In this document: piece by piece, positions 22,618 through 31,619 of the stretch | How the letters are laid out: every line of letters starts with the position of its first letter | Position numbering within the stretch: the first letter of the stretch is position 1 | DNA from: Hyphomicrobiales bacterium | GTDB lineage: Bacteria; Pseudomonadota; Alphaproteobacteria; Rhizobiales; Rhizobiaceae | Assembly: GCA_900465675.1 (NCBI GenBank) | Contig: UBJR01000002.1 | Coordinates: 248,001 to 312,000 of the forward strand | Reading direction: 5' to 3' | DNA: 64,000 nucleotides | Program-made: the position numbers and the translations under genes | Notes under the pieces: generated by a model | Told to the model about the DNA's origin: nothing | The model's database searches: none | The model's input: the letters and a program-made list of their open reading frames with translations, nothing else

Positions 22618-24219
22618 TCAAGCGCGGCGGAAATATCCGCGTACCACTGGATGGGCGCAAAGGCTGGCCAGAATGGCAAGCGCTGCGCCGAGCGCGAAGC
22701 CTGCGAACAGCCCGCCGAGCAGGCCTGCGATCATCAACGTCTTCTTGCCGGGACCGTCCGGCTTTACCGGCGGCTCGGCTTCGGAAATCACACGAATGTT
22801 ACTCTGCGGCAGGTTCTGTTCTTCCGCCGTCTGGCTGGAGCGCTTCAGCAACGTCTCGTAGATGTTGCGCACAGCAGTGGCCTTGCGCTGCAACTCATTG
22901 AGTTCCACCTGCTTGTCGGATGCGGTGGCCTGCAGCGCCTTCTGGATATTCAGTTCCTTGGCAACTGCGTCTTCTGCCTTCTTGGCCTGATCATATTCGG
23001 CCTTGGCCGAAGTCACCATGCGCTGCAGTTCACCCTTGATCTCGTCGCGGGTGCTCTGCAGGGACGAGCGTGCCGCCTGGAGGCGCGGATGGCGGGCGCC
23101 CATCTGGCTTTCGAGGCTGCCGACGATGGCTGCCTGCGTCGCATATTGCTGCCTCAGGCTTCCGAGCGCCGAGTTGACCGAAGAGCTGCCGCTCTCTGTC
23201 TGGCCGCTGGCGACGACCGCTTCGAAACTCATGCTGGCGGCGGCATCGGCACGTGTCTTGGCCTGGATCGTCTTGTCCTGAGCGGTGACGAGCAGCGTAT
23301 TCAGCGAACCAAGGCGCTGGTCGGAGATCAGCTTGCCGTCGGTTTCCGACATGTCGTTGTCGGAGCGGAAGCTTTCGACCGCCTGTTCGGCATCCTGAAC
23401 CTGCTTGCGAAGATCGGCGAGCCGCCCGTCCAGGGTCGCGGTGGTGTTTTCGTAAAGCCCGGTCGAGGCACTGCTTTCCTCCTGCATGAAGGAGGCAACG
23501 ACCTGGTTTGCCAGTTTGGCCGACTTTTCGGGGTCATGGGTGACCGCCGTCAGAGAAACCACGTAGGTGCCGGTCTGGCGGGCAATGGTCAGCGACTTCT
23601 GAAGTGCGCTGATGACAGCCGCGTCATCCGTCCGCCCGCCGTTGAAATCGGGATCCTCGTTGAGCTTCATCGTGTCGGCAACGCGCTTCAGCACATTGCC
23701 CGAGGTCAGGATCTGCACCTGGCTGTCGATCATCGACGAAATCATTTCCGGCGAGATCGTCGATTGCTGCGTGGAAGGGTCGGCAAGCCCGATCTGCCGG
23801 GGATCAAAATAGAGGCTGGCCGTTGCAGTGAATTTCTGCGGCAGCATCGGCAAAACGGCAGCGCCCGCGACCGCGCCGAGTGCGGCGAGTGCGGCAATGA
23901 GCAGTTTGCGGTTCCAGATAGCGAAGATCGCCGAGCGGACATCGAGCAGCGGTTCATCGGCATGGATGACGGCGATGACGGGCTCAGGACGGACGACCGA
24001 CGCTTCGACCGCTGCCGGCGCGGGCGGTGCAGCCTGCGGAGCCGCGGGCTCGCTGCGCAAGGCCTCGGGCTCCTGCGGCAATTCGGCAGTGACCTTGGCA
24101 AAATCAGAGGGGCGCAGGACGGGCGAACGCGGACGCACGGGTTCGGATGCAGCCTGCGCGGGCTCGAAGCTCCGCCAGCCCGGCAACCGGCTCACCCTGT
24201 TCCTGTCGAATTGGCTCAT
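22618..24219 (-). CDS. Polysaccharide co-polymerase/chain-length protein (Wzz/GumC/ExoP N-terminal type)
   Basis: A 533-residue inner-membrane protein. A Pro/Ala-rich cytoplasmic N-terminus (1-95) is followed by TM1 (about 105-127), a large periplasmic coiled-coil region (about 135-490, with Wzz motif TASLYFDP and GNVLKRVAD) and TM2 (about 497-520) with a short tail. The C-terminal tyrosine kinase of full ExoP/Wzc proteins is absent, so it is a PCP-2a protein without kinase. Divergent from a GH5 glycanase and a polymerase, it probably sets chain length or drives export of the same exopolysaccharide. Confidence 0.88.
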   Translation of the reverse strand: MSQFDRNRVSRLPGWRSFEPAQAASEPVRPRSPVLRPSDFAKVTAELPQEPEALRSEPAAPQAAPPAPAAVEASVVRPEPVIAVIHADEPLLDVRSAIFAIWNRKLLIAALAALGAVAGAAVLPMLPQKFTATASLYFDPRQIGLADPSTQQSTISPEMISSMIDSQVQILTSGNVLKRVADTMKLNEDPDFNGGRTDDAAVISALQKSLTIARQTGTYVVSLTAVTHDPEKSAKLANQVVASFMQEESSASTGLYENTTATLDGRLADLRKQVQDAEQAVESFRSDNDMSETDGKLISDQRLGSLNTLLVTAQDKTIQAKTRADAAASMSFEAVVASGQTESGSSSVNSALGSLRQQYATQAAIVGSLESQMGARHPRLQAARSSLQSTRDEIKGELQRMVTSAKAEYDQAKKAEDAVAKELNIQKALQATASDKQVELNELQRKATAVRNIYETLLKRSSQTAEEQNLPQSNIRVISEAEPPVKPDGPGKKTLMIAGLLGGLFAGFALGAALAILASLCAHPVVRGYFRRA

Positions 24220-24281
24220 CAGCGCTCTCGTGGCCCGCCGGCAGACTGCAGCGGAGGTAGGTTAATTTTAGAAATCCTTAG

Positions 24282-24296
24282 CTAACGGACCGTTAA
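24282..24296 (-). promoter_or_regulatory. CtrA-like box TTAA-N7-TTAG
   Basis: Reading leftward, TTAA (24296-24293), CGGTCCG, TTAG (24285-24282), which also forms the 13-bp palindrome TAACGG-A-CCGTTA. It lies between the divergent polysaccharide genes, 63 bases from the co-polymerase start and 48 from the GH5 start. Confidence 0.45.
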
Positions 24297-24343
24297 GATG
24301 CGCCCACCGATATTAGCGGCTACTTCTGAAACCTGGGAAAACC

Positions 24344-25402
24344 ATGAGAGCCACCTCCTGCCACTGGCGCCGCCTGCTGACGATCGCCGCAGCACTTCTG
24401 CCGCTGCAGGCGAGTGCTGCCGGCACTGCCGGCCCATGCCTCCGAGGAGTCAATCTCTCCGGCGCCGAATTCGGCAACCCCGATGGGACGGTTTTCAAGG
24501 ACTATGCCTATCCCTCCGAGGAAACCGTTGCCTATTTCCAGAAGAAGGGCATGAACACCGTGCGCCTGCCGTTCCTCTGGGAGCGGCTGCAGCCGGAGCT
24601 TGGCCAATCCCTGAACGAAGACGAGCTTCAGCGGCTGAAGGATGCGGTGGCGCTGCTGCGCAAGCACAAGATGACCATCATCCTCGACCCGCATAACTAT
24701 GCCGAATACAAGAAGACGCAGATCGGCAACGCGCCGGTGACGACGCTCGCCTTTGCCGATTTCTGGACGCGCCTGGCGGCCGAATTTTCCGATCAGGACG
24801 ACGTGGTCTTCGGGCTGATGAACGAACCGCACGACATTTCGGCAGCCAAATGGCTCGAGGCCGCCAATACCGCCATTCGCGGCATCCGCACCGTCGGCGC
24901 CAAGAACTATATCCTCGTTCCCGGAACGCGCTGGACCGGCGCGCATTCCTGGCAGAGCGGCGATGACGATGCCAACGGCACCGTGATGCTCGGCATCAAG
25001 GATCCGCGCAAGAATTTCGGCTACGAGGTTCACCAGTATTTCGACAGCGACTCCTCAGGCACCAAGGACGAATGCAGCGGCAACGCCAGCGCCAAACAGG
25101 CCATTCTCGACATGTCCGACTGGGCCCGCAAGAACGACACCCGAGTGCTGCTTGGCGAATTCGGCGTCTCGCAGGCACCCGAATGCGTTGCAGGGCTGAA
25201 GGATGTGCTCTCCGCCATGCAGGACAATGCCGACGTGTGGCTCGGCTGGACTTATTGGGTGGCGGGCGACTGGTGGCCGGAGGCCGAACCGCTCAACGTA
25301 CAGCCGCATGATGGCAAGGACCGCAAGCAGCTGGCAGCCTTGCAAGCCGCCGCCAAGGCGCCCGCAGCCGCCAAAGATGCATGCGTGCTGATGGGCAAAT
25401 GA
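24344..25402 (+). CDS. Exported GH5-family endoglycanase (cellulase-like)
   Basis: A 352-residue glycoside hydrolase family 5 enzyme with a signal peptide (about 1-25, ending QASA). Catalytic acid/base Glu161 (GLMNEPHD), nucleophile Glu272 (LLGEFGVS), the RLPFLWER motif and His118 (LDPHNYA) are in place. It would cut beta-1,4-linked glucose-type chains. Downstream, 4 bases away, is a polymerase and divergently a co-polymerase, so it more likely trims or releases a self-made exopolysaccharide than digests plant cellulose. Its three-part layout resembles bacterial secretion systems that contain a glycanase. Confidence 0.9.
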   Translation: MRATSCHWRRLLTIAAALLPLQASAAGTAGPCLRGVNLSGAEFGNPDGTVFKDYAYPSEETVAYFQKKGMNTVRLPFLWERLQPELGQSLNEDELQRLKDAVALLRKHKMTIILDPHNYAEYKKTQIGNAPVTTLAFADFWTRLAAEFSDQDDVVFGLMNEPHDISAAKWLEAANTAIRGIRTVGAKNYILVPGTRWTGAHSWQSGDDDANGTVMLGIKDPRKNFGYEVHQYFDSDSSGTKDECSGNASAKQAILDMSDWARKNDTRVLLGEFGVSQAPECVAGLKDVLSAMQDNADVWLGWTYWVAGDWWPEAEPLNVQPHDGKDRKQLAALQAAAKAPAAAKDACVLMGK

Positions 25403-25406
25403 CGCG

Positions 25407-26660
25407 ATGAAGGCGGCGGGCACAAAAACGGTCGAACCGATACAGTGGGGCATTCTCGCCGCCGGCGTGCTGTCGGTGACCTATAACGCCATCCTCGCCT
25501 TCATCAATCACAACATTATGCCGCTTTCGCCGGCCTATGTGGTGCTGAGCGAAATGCTGATCCTCGGCTACAGCTTTGCGTTCATCCTGCGAAAGGGCAT
25601 TTTCGAGGAAGATCTTGTCCCGCTCGGCTACCTGCTGGCGACGATCGTGCTGACTGTTTACGTCATGGCGATCAGCAAATCGGCCTACATTGACCACCTG
25701 CGCAATATCCTGATCGTCTTTGCCTTCGTCGTCATGGGGCGCTGGACGAACGAGCGGACGCTGAAGCTGGTCTTCAAGATCTGCTGCCTGGCGGTTCTTT
25801 CGGTGCTGATCTGCGAAATCGTTTCGGTGACGGCCTATGTGGCGCTCTTCCATCCTGCGGAATATTTCGAGAATACGCGCGGCGTGCCGCGAGCAACTTA
25901 TAGCGATCTCGGCCTGTTTCGCGGCGCGCTTGGCTTTCCCGATCGCTTCTCCTTCGGCATCATCGACCACCGCTCGTCATCGATCTTCCTGGAACAGGTT
26001 TCGCTGGCAAATTTCTGCGGTGTGATGGTGATCTATCTCGTCAGCTTTTCGAACCGGCTGACGTTCTTCGATCGCATGATCTTCGTGGCGACTGTCGTCC
26101 TTATCCTGCTCACCAATGACACCCGCACCATGCTGATCTTCAGCGTCGTCTGCCTTGGCGGCTATGTCATTTATCCCTGGCTGCCGAAAATCCTCGACTT
26201 CTTCATGATGCCCGGCATCATCGTCGTTGGCTTCATCATCCACGCCTTCAAACCGAACGCTCATGACGACGACTTCGTCGGCCGCATCAGCGGCACGGTG
26301 CGCAACATCATCGCCATGGACCTCCCGGCGACGCTGGGGCTGGAGCTCGAAAAAGGACTGGGCTACGTCGATAGCGGCTATGTCTTTATCACCTACAGCG
26401 CGACGATCTTCGGGCTCCTTCTTTTCTGGCTGTTCGTTTCCTTTTTCCCGGCGGGAGAGACGCCGAACCAGAAGCGGCTCAGCCATTCGCTGTCGCTCTT
26501 CATGTTCCTCAATCTGATGATCGGTTCGACAGCGATCTTCTCGATGAAGACCGCAGGGGTGGCATGGCTGCTCGTCGGCTTCCTGAAGGTCAATGAGGGA
26601 ACGCGCCGGGCACCGGCACGAGCAACAGGCCCCGCCGTGGTGACCGCTGCCGTCAGATAG
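25407..26660 (+). CDS. O-antigen ligase/polymerase-like membrane protein (Wzy type)
   Basis: A 417-residue integral membrane protein with about eleven hydrophobic segments and a long loop in the middle (about 145-190, with the YSDLGLFRGALGFPDRF region). The distribution fits Wzy-like repeat-unit polymerases or O-antigen ligases, e.g. ExoQ relatives, which build polysaccharide on the outer face of the inner membrane. It is co-directional with the GH5 gene (4 bases) and probably co-transcribed. The repeat unit is unknown; no glycosyltransferase is encoded in the window. Confidence 0.8.
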   Translation: MKAAGTKTVEPIQWGILAAGVLSVTYNAILAFINHNIMPLSPAYVVLSEMLILGYSFAFILRKGIFEEDLVPLGYLLATIVLTVYVMAISKSAYIDHLRNILIVFAFVVMGRWTNERTLKLVFKICCLAVLSVLICEIVSVTAYVALFHPAEYFENTRGVPRATYSDLGLFRGALGFPDRFSFGIIDHRSSSIFLEQVSLANFCGVMVIYLVSFSNRLTFFDRMIFVATVVLILLTNDTRTMLIFSVVCLGGYVIYPWLPKILDFFMMPGIIVVGFIIHAFKPNAHDDDFVGRISGTVRNIIAMDLPATLGLELEKGLGYVDSGYVFITYSATIFGLLLFWLFVSFFPAGETPNQKRLSHSLSLFMFLNLMIGSTAIFSMKTAGVAWLLVGFLKVNEGTRRAPARATGPAVVTAAVR

Positions 26661-26871
26661 CTGCGCGGCGGGGATATGCGACGACGCAAGCGGAACGGAC
26701 TTTCTTCAAGTCAGCGGTCATTGATAGATGCATCGACAGAATGCGGGAGCTTGCAAGCGCCTGATAGCTTGCCTTGCAAAATGTTGCACGAATGAAAGAG
26801 CCGTGGCCTATTCGACGGGCGACGTTTGATCTAAGCAGCCTGCCGGCGAAGCCGCGAGAGGGAAGACGGAC

Positions 26872-27756
26872 ATGACGAACTATGTTTTGACGGTGACGTG
26901 CAAATCGACGCGCGGGATCGTCGCGGCGATTTCCAACTACCTTGCCGACAAGGGCTGCAACATCGTCGATTCCAGCCAGTTCGACGACCTCGACACCGGC
27001 AAATTCTTCACCCGCGTCTCCTTCATCTCCGAAGAGGGCGTGAAGCTGCCGGCTCTCGTCGAAGGCTTCAAGCCGATAGCCGAGAAGTTCGAGATGGACG
27101 CCGAAATCCACGACGGCCAGAGCCGCATGAAGGTGCTGCTGATGGTGTCGCGCTTCGGCCATTGTCTGAACGACCTTCTCTACCGCTGGAAGATCGGCGC
27201 GCTGCCGATCGACATCGTCGGCGTCATTTCCAACCATTTCGAGTACCAGAAGGTTGTCGTCAATCACGACATTCCTTTCCACCACATCAAGGTGACCAAG
27301 GAAAACAAGCCGCAGGCCGAGGCGCAGATCCTCGAGATCGTCGAGCAGACCGGCACCGAGCTGATCGTGCTGGCTCGTTACATGCAAGTGCTGTCGGATG
27401 CGATGTGCAAGAAGATGTCCGGCAAGATCATCAACATCCACCACTCCTTCTTGCCGAGCTTCAAGGGCGCCAACCCCTACAAGCAGGCCTATGAGCGTGG
27501 CGTGAAGCTGATCGGCGCGACGGCGCATTATGTCACCGCCGATCTCGACGAAGGCCCGATCATCGAGCAGGACACGGCCCGCATCACACACGCGCAGTCA
27601 GCAGACGACTATGTCTCGATCGGCCGCGATGTCGAGAGTCAGGTTCTGGCCCGCGCCATCCATGCCCATATCCATCACCGGGTCTTCCTGAACGGCAACC
27701 GCACGGTGGTGTTCCCGGCGAGCCCGGGCTCCTACGCATCCGAACGTATGGGCTGA
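26872..27756 (+). CDS. purU: Formyltetrahydrofolate deformylase
   Basis: A 294-residue enzyme that hydrolyses 10-formyl-THF to formate and THF. An N-terminal ACT domain (about 4-80) may sense glycine or methionine; the formyltransferase-fold domain (about 86-285) has the catalytic Asn188, His190 (NIHHSFLP) and Asp226 (DLDEGPII). The length is standard. The start at 26872 follows GGGAAG. It stands alone with 211 bases of intergenic DNA before it, in which no clear promoter is seen. Confidence 0.95.
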   Translation: MTNYVLTVTCKSTRGIVAAISNYLADKGCNIVDSSQFDDLDTGKFFTRVSFISEEGVKLPALVEGFKPIAEKFEMDAEIHDGQSRMKVLLMVSRFGHCLNDLLYRWKIGALPIDIVGVISNHFEYQKVVVNHDIPFHHIKVTKENKPQAEAQILEIVEQTGTELIVLARYMQVLSDAMCKKMSGKIINIHHSFLPSFKGANPYKQAYERGVKLIGATAHYVTADLDEGPIIEQDTARITHAQSADDYVSIGRDVESQVLARAIHAHIHHRVFLNGNRTVVFPASPGSYASERMG

Positions 27757-27851
27757 TTGCGCCCGAAAGGCGTGCTGCCAGACGCTTGCCCATAGCATGC
27801 ATTCGATTATCTGCTTAGTGTGAACAATCGAATCATGCCCTGGGGGATGCG

Positions 27852-30779
27852 ATGACCGACGAAGCGCTCACCGATCGTATGGAGCTGCCGCGACCGGACG
27901 TGACGCCGGATGAAGCCTTAAGCATCCTCGAAACCCGCTACGGACTGTCGGGTACGATCATCGAGCTCGGCAGCCAGCAGGACCGGAACTACCGGCTCGA
28001 CACCGGCAACGGCCGCTTCGTCCTGAAGATCTGCCACATGGCCTACGAGACTTTGGAGCTCGAGGCGCAGAATGCTGCCATCCACCACCTGACCACGATC
28101 GAAGGCGCACCGCGCGTGCCGCGGCTGCTGACATCGACCGACGGGCAGGAAATCATTGCGGTGGCCGTTCGCGAGCAGACCTATCAGGTTCGCGTGCTCG
28201 AATATCTGGAAGGCGAAAGCCTCACCCATCGCAAGTATCTGCCGAAGAATTCGGTGACGGCTCTCGGCGCCCTCTGCGCCCGTTTGGCCCAAGCGCTCGC
28301 TGATTTCGATCATCCGGGTCTTGAGCGCAGTCTTCAATGGGATCTGCGCCGGGCCGGACCTGTCGCCGTCCAGCTTCTGTCGGCGATCACCGACAGCGCG
28401 GCCCGAGACCGGATTGCCAAGACGATGGTGCTTGCCGTCCGCCGCATCCAGCCGCTGGCCTCGGCGCTTCGCGTTCAGGCCGTCCATCATGACGTGACCG
28501 ACGACAATGTCGTCAGCCTTCCCGATGCCCATGGCCGGCTGATCCCCGACGGGGTGATTGATTTCGGCGACATCATTCGCGGCTGGCTGGTTGGCGATCT
28601 GGCCGTGACATGCGCTTCGCTGCTGCATCACGCCGATGGCGATCCGCTCTACATCTTGCCGGCCGTCAAGGCCTATCACGAGATCTACCCGCTGACGGCG
28701 GAGGAACTGAAGGCGCTCTGGCCGCTGATCGTGGCGCGCGCCGTCATCCTGGTTGCCAGCGGCGAGCAGCAGATTTCGATCGACCCTGGTAATGACTATG
28801 CCCGCGGCAATCTGGAGCATGAACGCATCATCTTCGACACGGCGATGTCGGTGCCGTTCGAGCTGATGGAGGCCGCGATCCTGAAGGTTGGCGGAATCGA
28901 GCCTGCGCTCCCGGACAATTCATCCTGGCTGCCGCTTCTGCCCGATATCAACACGGCCGACATCACCTATCTCGACCTCGGCGTGCAAAGCCGCCATTTC
29001 GCCGGTGGCAACTGGCTGAATGCGGAGATGGACTGGCGGCTGCTTGCCCGCGTCGCCAATGACAGCGGCGCTGCGGCAACGCGATACGGCGAATACCGGC
29101 TGTCGCGCGCCAGCACGCTGAGCGCCAGGCCACATTCGACCTTCGCGCTGCATAGCGATATCTGCCTTTCCGGCGGCAACCCGGTCGCGGCTCCCTTTGC
29201 GGGGCGGATCGATCTGAAAAACCATCACCTGGTGCTCGCAGGCACGGGCGTCAGCCTGCATCTCGACGGCATCGAGCCGACAGTGGAGGATGGCGCAGAG
29301 GTCGAGGCCGGGCAGCCGATCGGCACGGTTTCGGGTGACAGCGCATCGCTCGGCGGCCTGCGCATCCAGCTTTGCACCGTTGCCGGCCTGGAGCCGCCGC
29401 TCTTTGCCACGGCAGGCGATGCTGGCGCCTGGGCAGCCCTTTGCCCCTCGCCTTCGCTGCTACTCGGCGATGGCTGCAATGCGCCGAAGCCCGATACGGA
29501 GAGTTTGCTTTCCAAGCGGCAGGCGCATTTCGCCAAACCGCAGAAGAATTATTACGACCAGCCGCCGCAGATGGAGCGCGGCTGGAAGGAGCATATGTTC
29601 GATGTCGAGGGACGCGCCTATCTCGACATGGTCAACAACGTGACGATTCTCGGTCATGGCCACACGCAACTCGCCGACGCGATCGCCGACCAGTGGCTGA
29701 AGCTCAATACCAATTCGCGCTTTCACTACGAGGCGCTTGCCGATTTCTCCGAGCGTCTCGCGGCACTCGCGCCCGAAGGGTTGGACAGTGTCTTCCTCGT
29801 CAACAGCGGTTCGGAAGCCAACGATCTGGCTCTGAGGCTTGCCTGGGCGCATAGCGGCGCGCGCAACACGCTTTGCCTCCTTGAAGGCTATCATGGCTGG
29901 TCGGTGGCGAGCGATGCGGTTTCCACGTCGGTGGCCGACAATCCGCAGGCGCTGTCGACACGGCCTGCCTGGGTTCATCCGCTCGCAGCGCCGAATACCT
30001 ATCGCGGCGAATTCCGCGGGCCGGAATCAGCGCGCGATTATCTGGCCGCCGCCATTCCGGTGCTGCAGGCGATCGACAACAGCGGCCAGGGGCTGGCGGG
30101 CATCATCGCCGAGCCTGTCTATGGCAATGCCGGCGGCATTCCGCTGCCCGAGGGCTATCTCGCCGGTCTCTACGCGGAAGTTCGCGCCCGCGGCGGCGTG
30201 TGCATCGCCGACGAGGTACAGGTCGGTTATGGCAGGCTTGGCCACCACTTCTGGGGCTTCGAACAGCAGGGCGTCGTTCCCGATATCATCACTATCGCCA
30301 AGAGCATGGGCAACGGCCACCCGCTCGGCGCCGTGATCACCACGCAGGCAATCGCCGATTCGCTGGAGCGCGAGGGATATTTCTTCTCTTCGTCCGGCGG
30401 CAGCCCCGTCAGCTGCGTCGCCGGCATGACGGTGCTCGACATCATGCGCGAGGAGAACCTGCAGGAGAACGCCCGCGAGGTCGGCGACCATCTGAAGGCG
30501 CGGCTTGTGAACTTGATCGAACGGTTTCCGATCGCCGGTGCCGTCCATGGCATGGGCCTCTATCTCGGCCTCGAATTCGTTCGCGACAGGGATACGCTGG
30601 AACCGGCAACAGGAGAGACCGCGGCGATCTGCGAACGCCTGCTGGAACTCGGTGTTCTCATGCAGCCGACCGGCGATCACCTGAACGTGTTGAAGATCAA
30701 ACCGCCGCTGTGCCTGACGATCGAGAGCGCCGATTTCTTTGCAGACATGCTGGAAAAGGTGCTTTCCGAAGGCTGGTAA
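27852..30779 (+). CDS. Fusion protein: APH-type kinase, M23/LytM-like domain, class III aminotransferase
   Basis: A 975-residue three-domain protein. Residues about 15-330 form a choline/hydroxylysine-kinase-like APH fold with His212-His213-Asp214 through Asn219 (HHDVTDDN) and Asp237 (DFGD). About 420-515 look like a LytM/M23 beta domain (His434 in LHSDIC; PVAAPFAG; GQPIGTVSG) but the second zinc-binding HxH is replaced by LRIQLC, so peptidase action is doubtful. About 540-970 form a class III PLP transaminase with Asp787 (ADEVQVGYGR) and Schiff-base Lys817 (IAKSMGNG). The C-terminal part resembles ethanolamine-phosphate or phosphohydroxylysine lyases, so phosphorylation followed by elimination of an amino alcohol is a sensible hypothesis. 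No partner genes adjoin it. Confidence 0.85.
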   Translation: MTDEALTDRMELPRPDVTPDEALSILETRYGLSGTIIELGSQQDRNYRLDTGNGRFVLKICHMAYETLELEAQNAAIHHLTTIEGAPRVPRLLTSTDGQEIIAVAVREQTYQVRVLEYLEGESLTHRKYLPKNSVTALGALCARLAQALADFDHPGLERSLQWDLRRAGPVAVQLLSAITDSAARDRIAKTMVLAVRRIQPLASALRVQAVHHDVTDDNVVSLPDAHGRLIPDGVIDFGDIIRGWLVGDLAVTCASLLHHADGDPLYILPAVKAYHEIYPLTAEELKALWPLIVARAVILVASGEQQISIDPGNDYARGNLEHERIIFDTAMSVPFELMEAAILKVGGIEPALPDNSSWLPLLPDINTADITYLDLGVQSRHFAGGNWLNAEMDWRLLARVANDSGAAATRYGEYRLSRASTLSARPHSTFALHSDICLSGGNPVAAPFAGRIDLKNHHLVLAGTGVSLHLDGIEPTVEDGAEVEAGQPIGTVSGDSASLGGLRIQLCTVAGLEPPLFATAGDAGAWAALCPSPSLLLGDGCNAPKPDTESLLSKRQAHFAKPQKNYYDQPPQMERGWKEHMFDVEGRAYLDMVNNVTILGHGHTQLADAIADQWLKLNTNSRFHYEALADFSERLAALAPEGLDSVFLVNSGSEANDLALRLAWAHSGARNTLCLLEGYHGWSVASDAVSTSVADNPQALSTRPAWVHPLAAPNTYRGEFRGPESARDYLAAAIPVLQAIDNSGQGLAGIIAEPVYGNAGGIPLPEGYLAGLYAEVRARGGVCIADEVQVGYGRLGHHFWGFEQQGVVPDIITIAKSMGNGHPLGAVITTQAIADSLEREGYFFSSSGGSPVSCVAGMTVLDIMREENLQENAREVGDHLKARLVNLIERFPIAGAVHGMGLYLGLEFVRDRDTLEPATGETAAICERLLELGVLMQPTGDHLNVLKIKPPLCLTIESADFFADMLEKVLSEGW

Positions 30780-31125
30780 TGAGCCCGCCCAGCATTAACG
30801 AATTCGGTCATTTCGCGGCATACCGCTTTTTAATGAATTGCACCATTGCCGGAATCAGACAGGCTTCCTATGTCTGCTGCGGTGATCGAAGGAGCTGTTC
30901 GACCGTCACGTGAATTGCACAAAGTCTTGATAAGTTCTTTCTGCCAATTCGGATATGATGGAATGAAATTGTTCCGATCGCCGACATTTTGACACGTTTC
31001 GGAATATGTTTCTGACTGACGATCCGCTATTCTCTACTAGGTAAGTAGATTATTGGAAGTCAGTCATCGCCGGTCCTGGCTCTACGGGACCATCACGAGT
31101 GCAACGCTAACGCAAGGAACGAGAC
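30780..31125 (+). other. AT-rich intergenic stretch
   Basis: About 346 bases with no coding frame that I can support. Short T/A-rich stretches and a CTACTAGGTAAGTAG inverted repeat occur near 31035-31049. It probably carries the promoter of the two small genes that follow. A small RNA cannot be excluded. Confidence 0.3.
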
Positions 31126-31221
31126 ATGATTGAAATCGATATTCTCGCCTATCTCCTTGGGCGCCCTGTGCTCGGCAATGACCGTCCGGGCGCCCTCTCC
31201 CGCCCGAACTGTCGAATGTGA
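31126..31221 (+). CDS. Possible 31-residue peptide
   Basis: A 31-codon frame from an ATG with AAGGAA about 7 bases before it, an ideal site for so short a frame. The product (MIEIDILAYLLGRPVLGND, then an Arg/Pro-rich end) has no family that I know. It lies 78 bases upstream of the 64-residue gene in the same direction and could be its leader or a small functional peptide. Coding is not proven. Confidence 0.35.
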   Translation: MIEIDILAYLLGRPVLGNDRPGALSRPNCRM

Positions 31222-31299
31222 CGTTCGTCCCCCTTTCAACGGTACAAGACAAGTCAATTCGCCGTCGCTCGCGCAGTCCGCGCGGCAGGAGTTCTACGC

Positions 31300-31494
31300 A
31301 TGAAAAAGCAAGTCATAGAATATGCAGGCGTTCCCGTCGGGATCGTCATTCCGGATGAAGACCGGCTGAAGTTCATCGCCGTGAAGTTTCACGTGCACGA
31401 CCTCGACGAGCAGCGTTTCCGCTCGCCCGACGAGGTGAAGCTCGCGATTCACGACCTGATGACCCGCCGTCATCCAAAGCCGCTGCATGCCTGA
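31300..31494 (+). CDS. Small conserved-looking protein of unknown function
   Basis: A 64-residue soluble protein (MKKQVIEYAGVPVGIVIPDE start, basic HRPKP-like end). GGAG about 9 bases before the ATG and a strong terminator 45 bases after the stop mark it as a genuine gene. Its mixed alpha/beta composition with no signal or membrane segment suggests a cytoplasmic protein. I do not recognise a family. Confidence 0.7.
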   Translation: MKKQVIEYAGVPVGIVIPDEDRLKFIAVKFHVHDLDEQRFRSPDEVKLAIHDLMTRRHPKPLHA

Positions 31495-31538
31495 TTGCGG
31501 GCACGGGCTTCCCCAATTCGTTTCTTCGGAAGAATTCT

Positions 31539-31575
31539 GACCGGCCCCATCACATGGGGCCGGTCTTGTTTTTTG
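31539..31575 (+). terminator. Intrinsic terminator of the 64-residue gene
   Basis: GACCGGCCCC-ATCACAT-GGGGCCGGTC followed by TTGTTTTTT. It separates the small gene from the P1 peptidase. Confidence 0.92.
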
Positions 31576-31619
31576 CCTGTTGTTGCGCTCCTAATCGCCG
31601 CACTCACCGGGGACCGATC

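Noticed and set aside
22651..24285. A 544-codon plus-strand frame
   Set aside because: It lies fully opposite the co-polymerase gene, has no ribosome site and shows a shadow composition.
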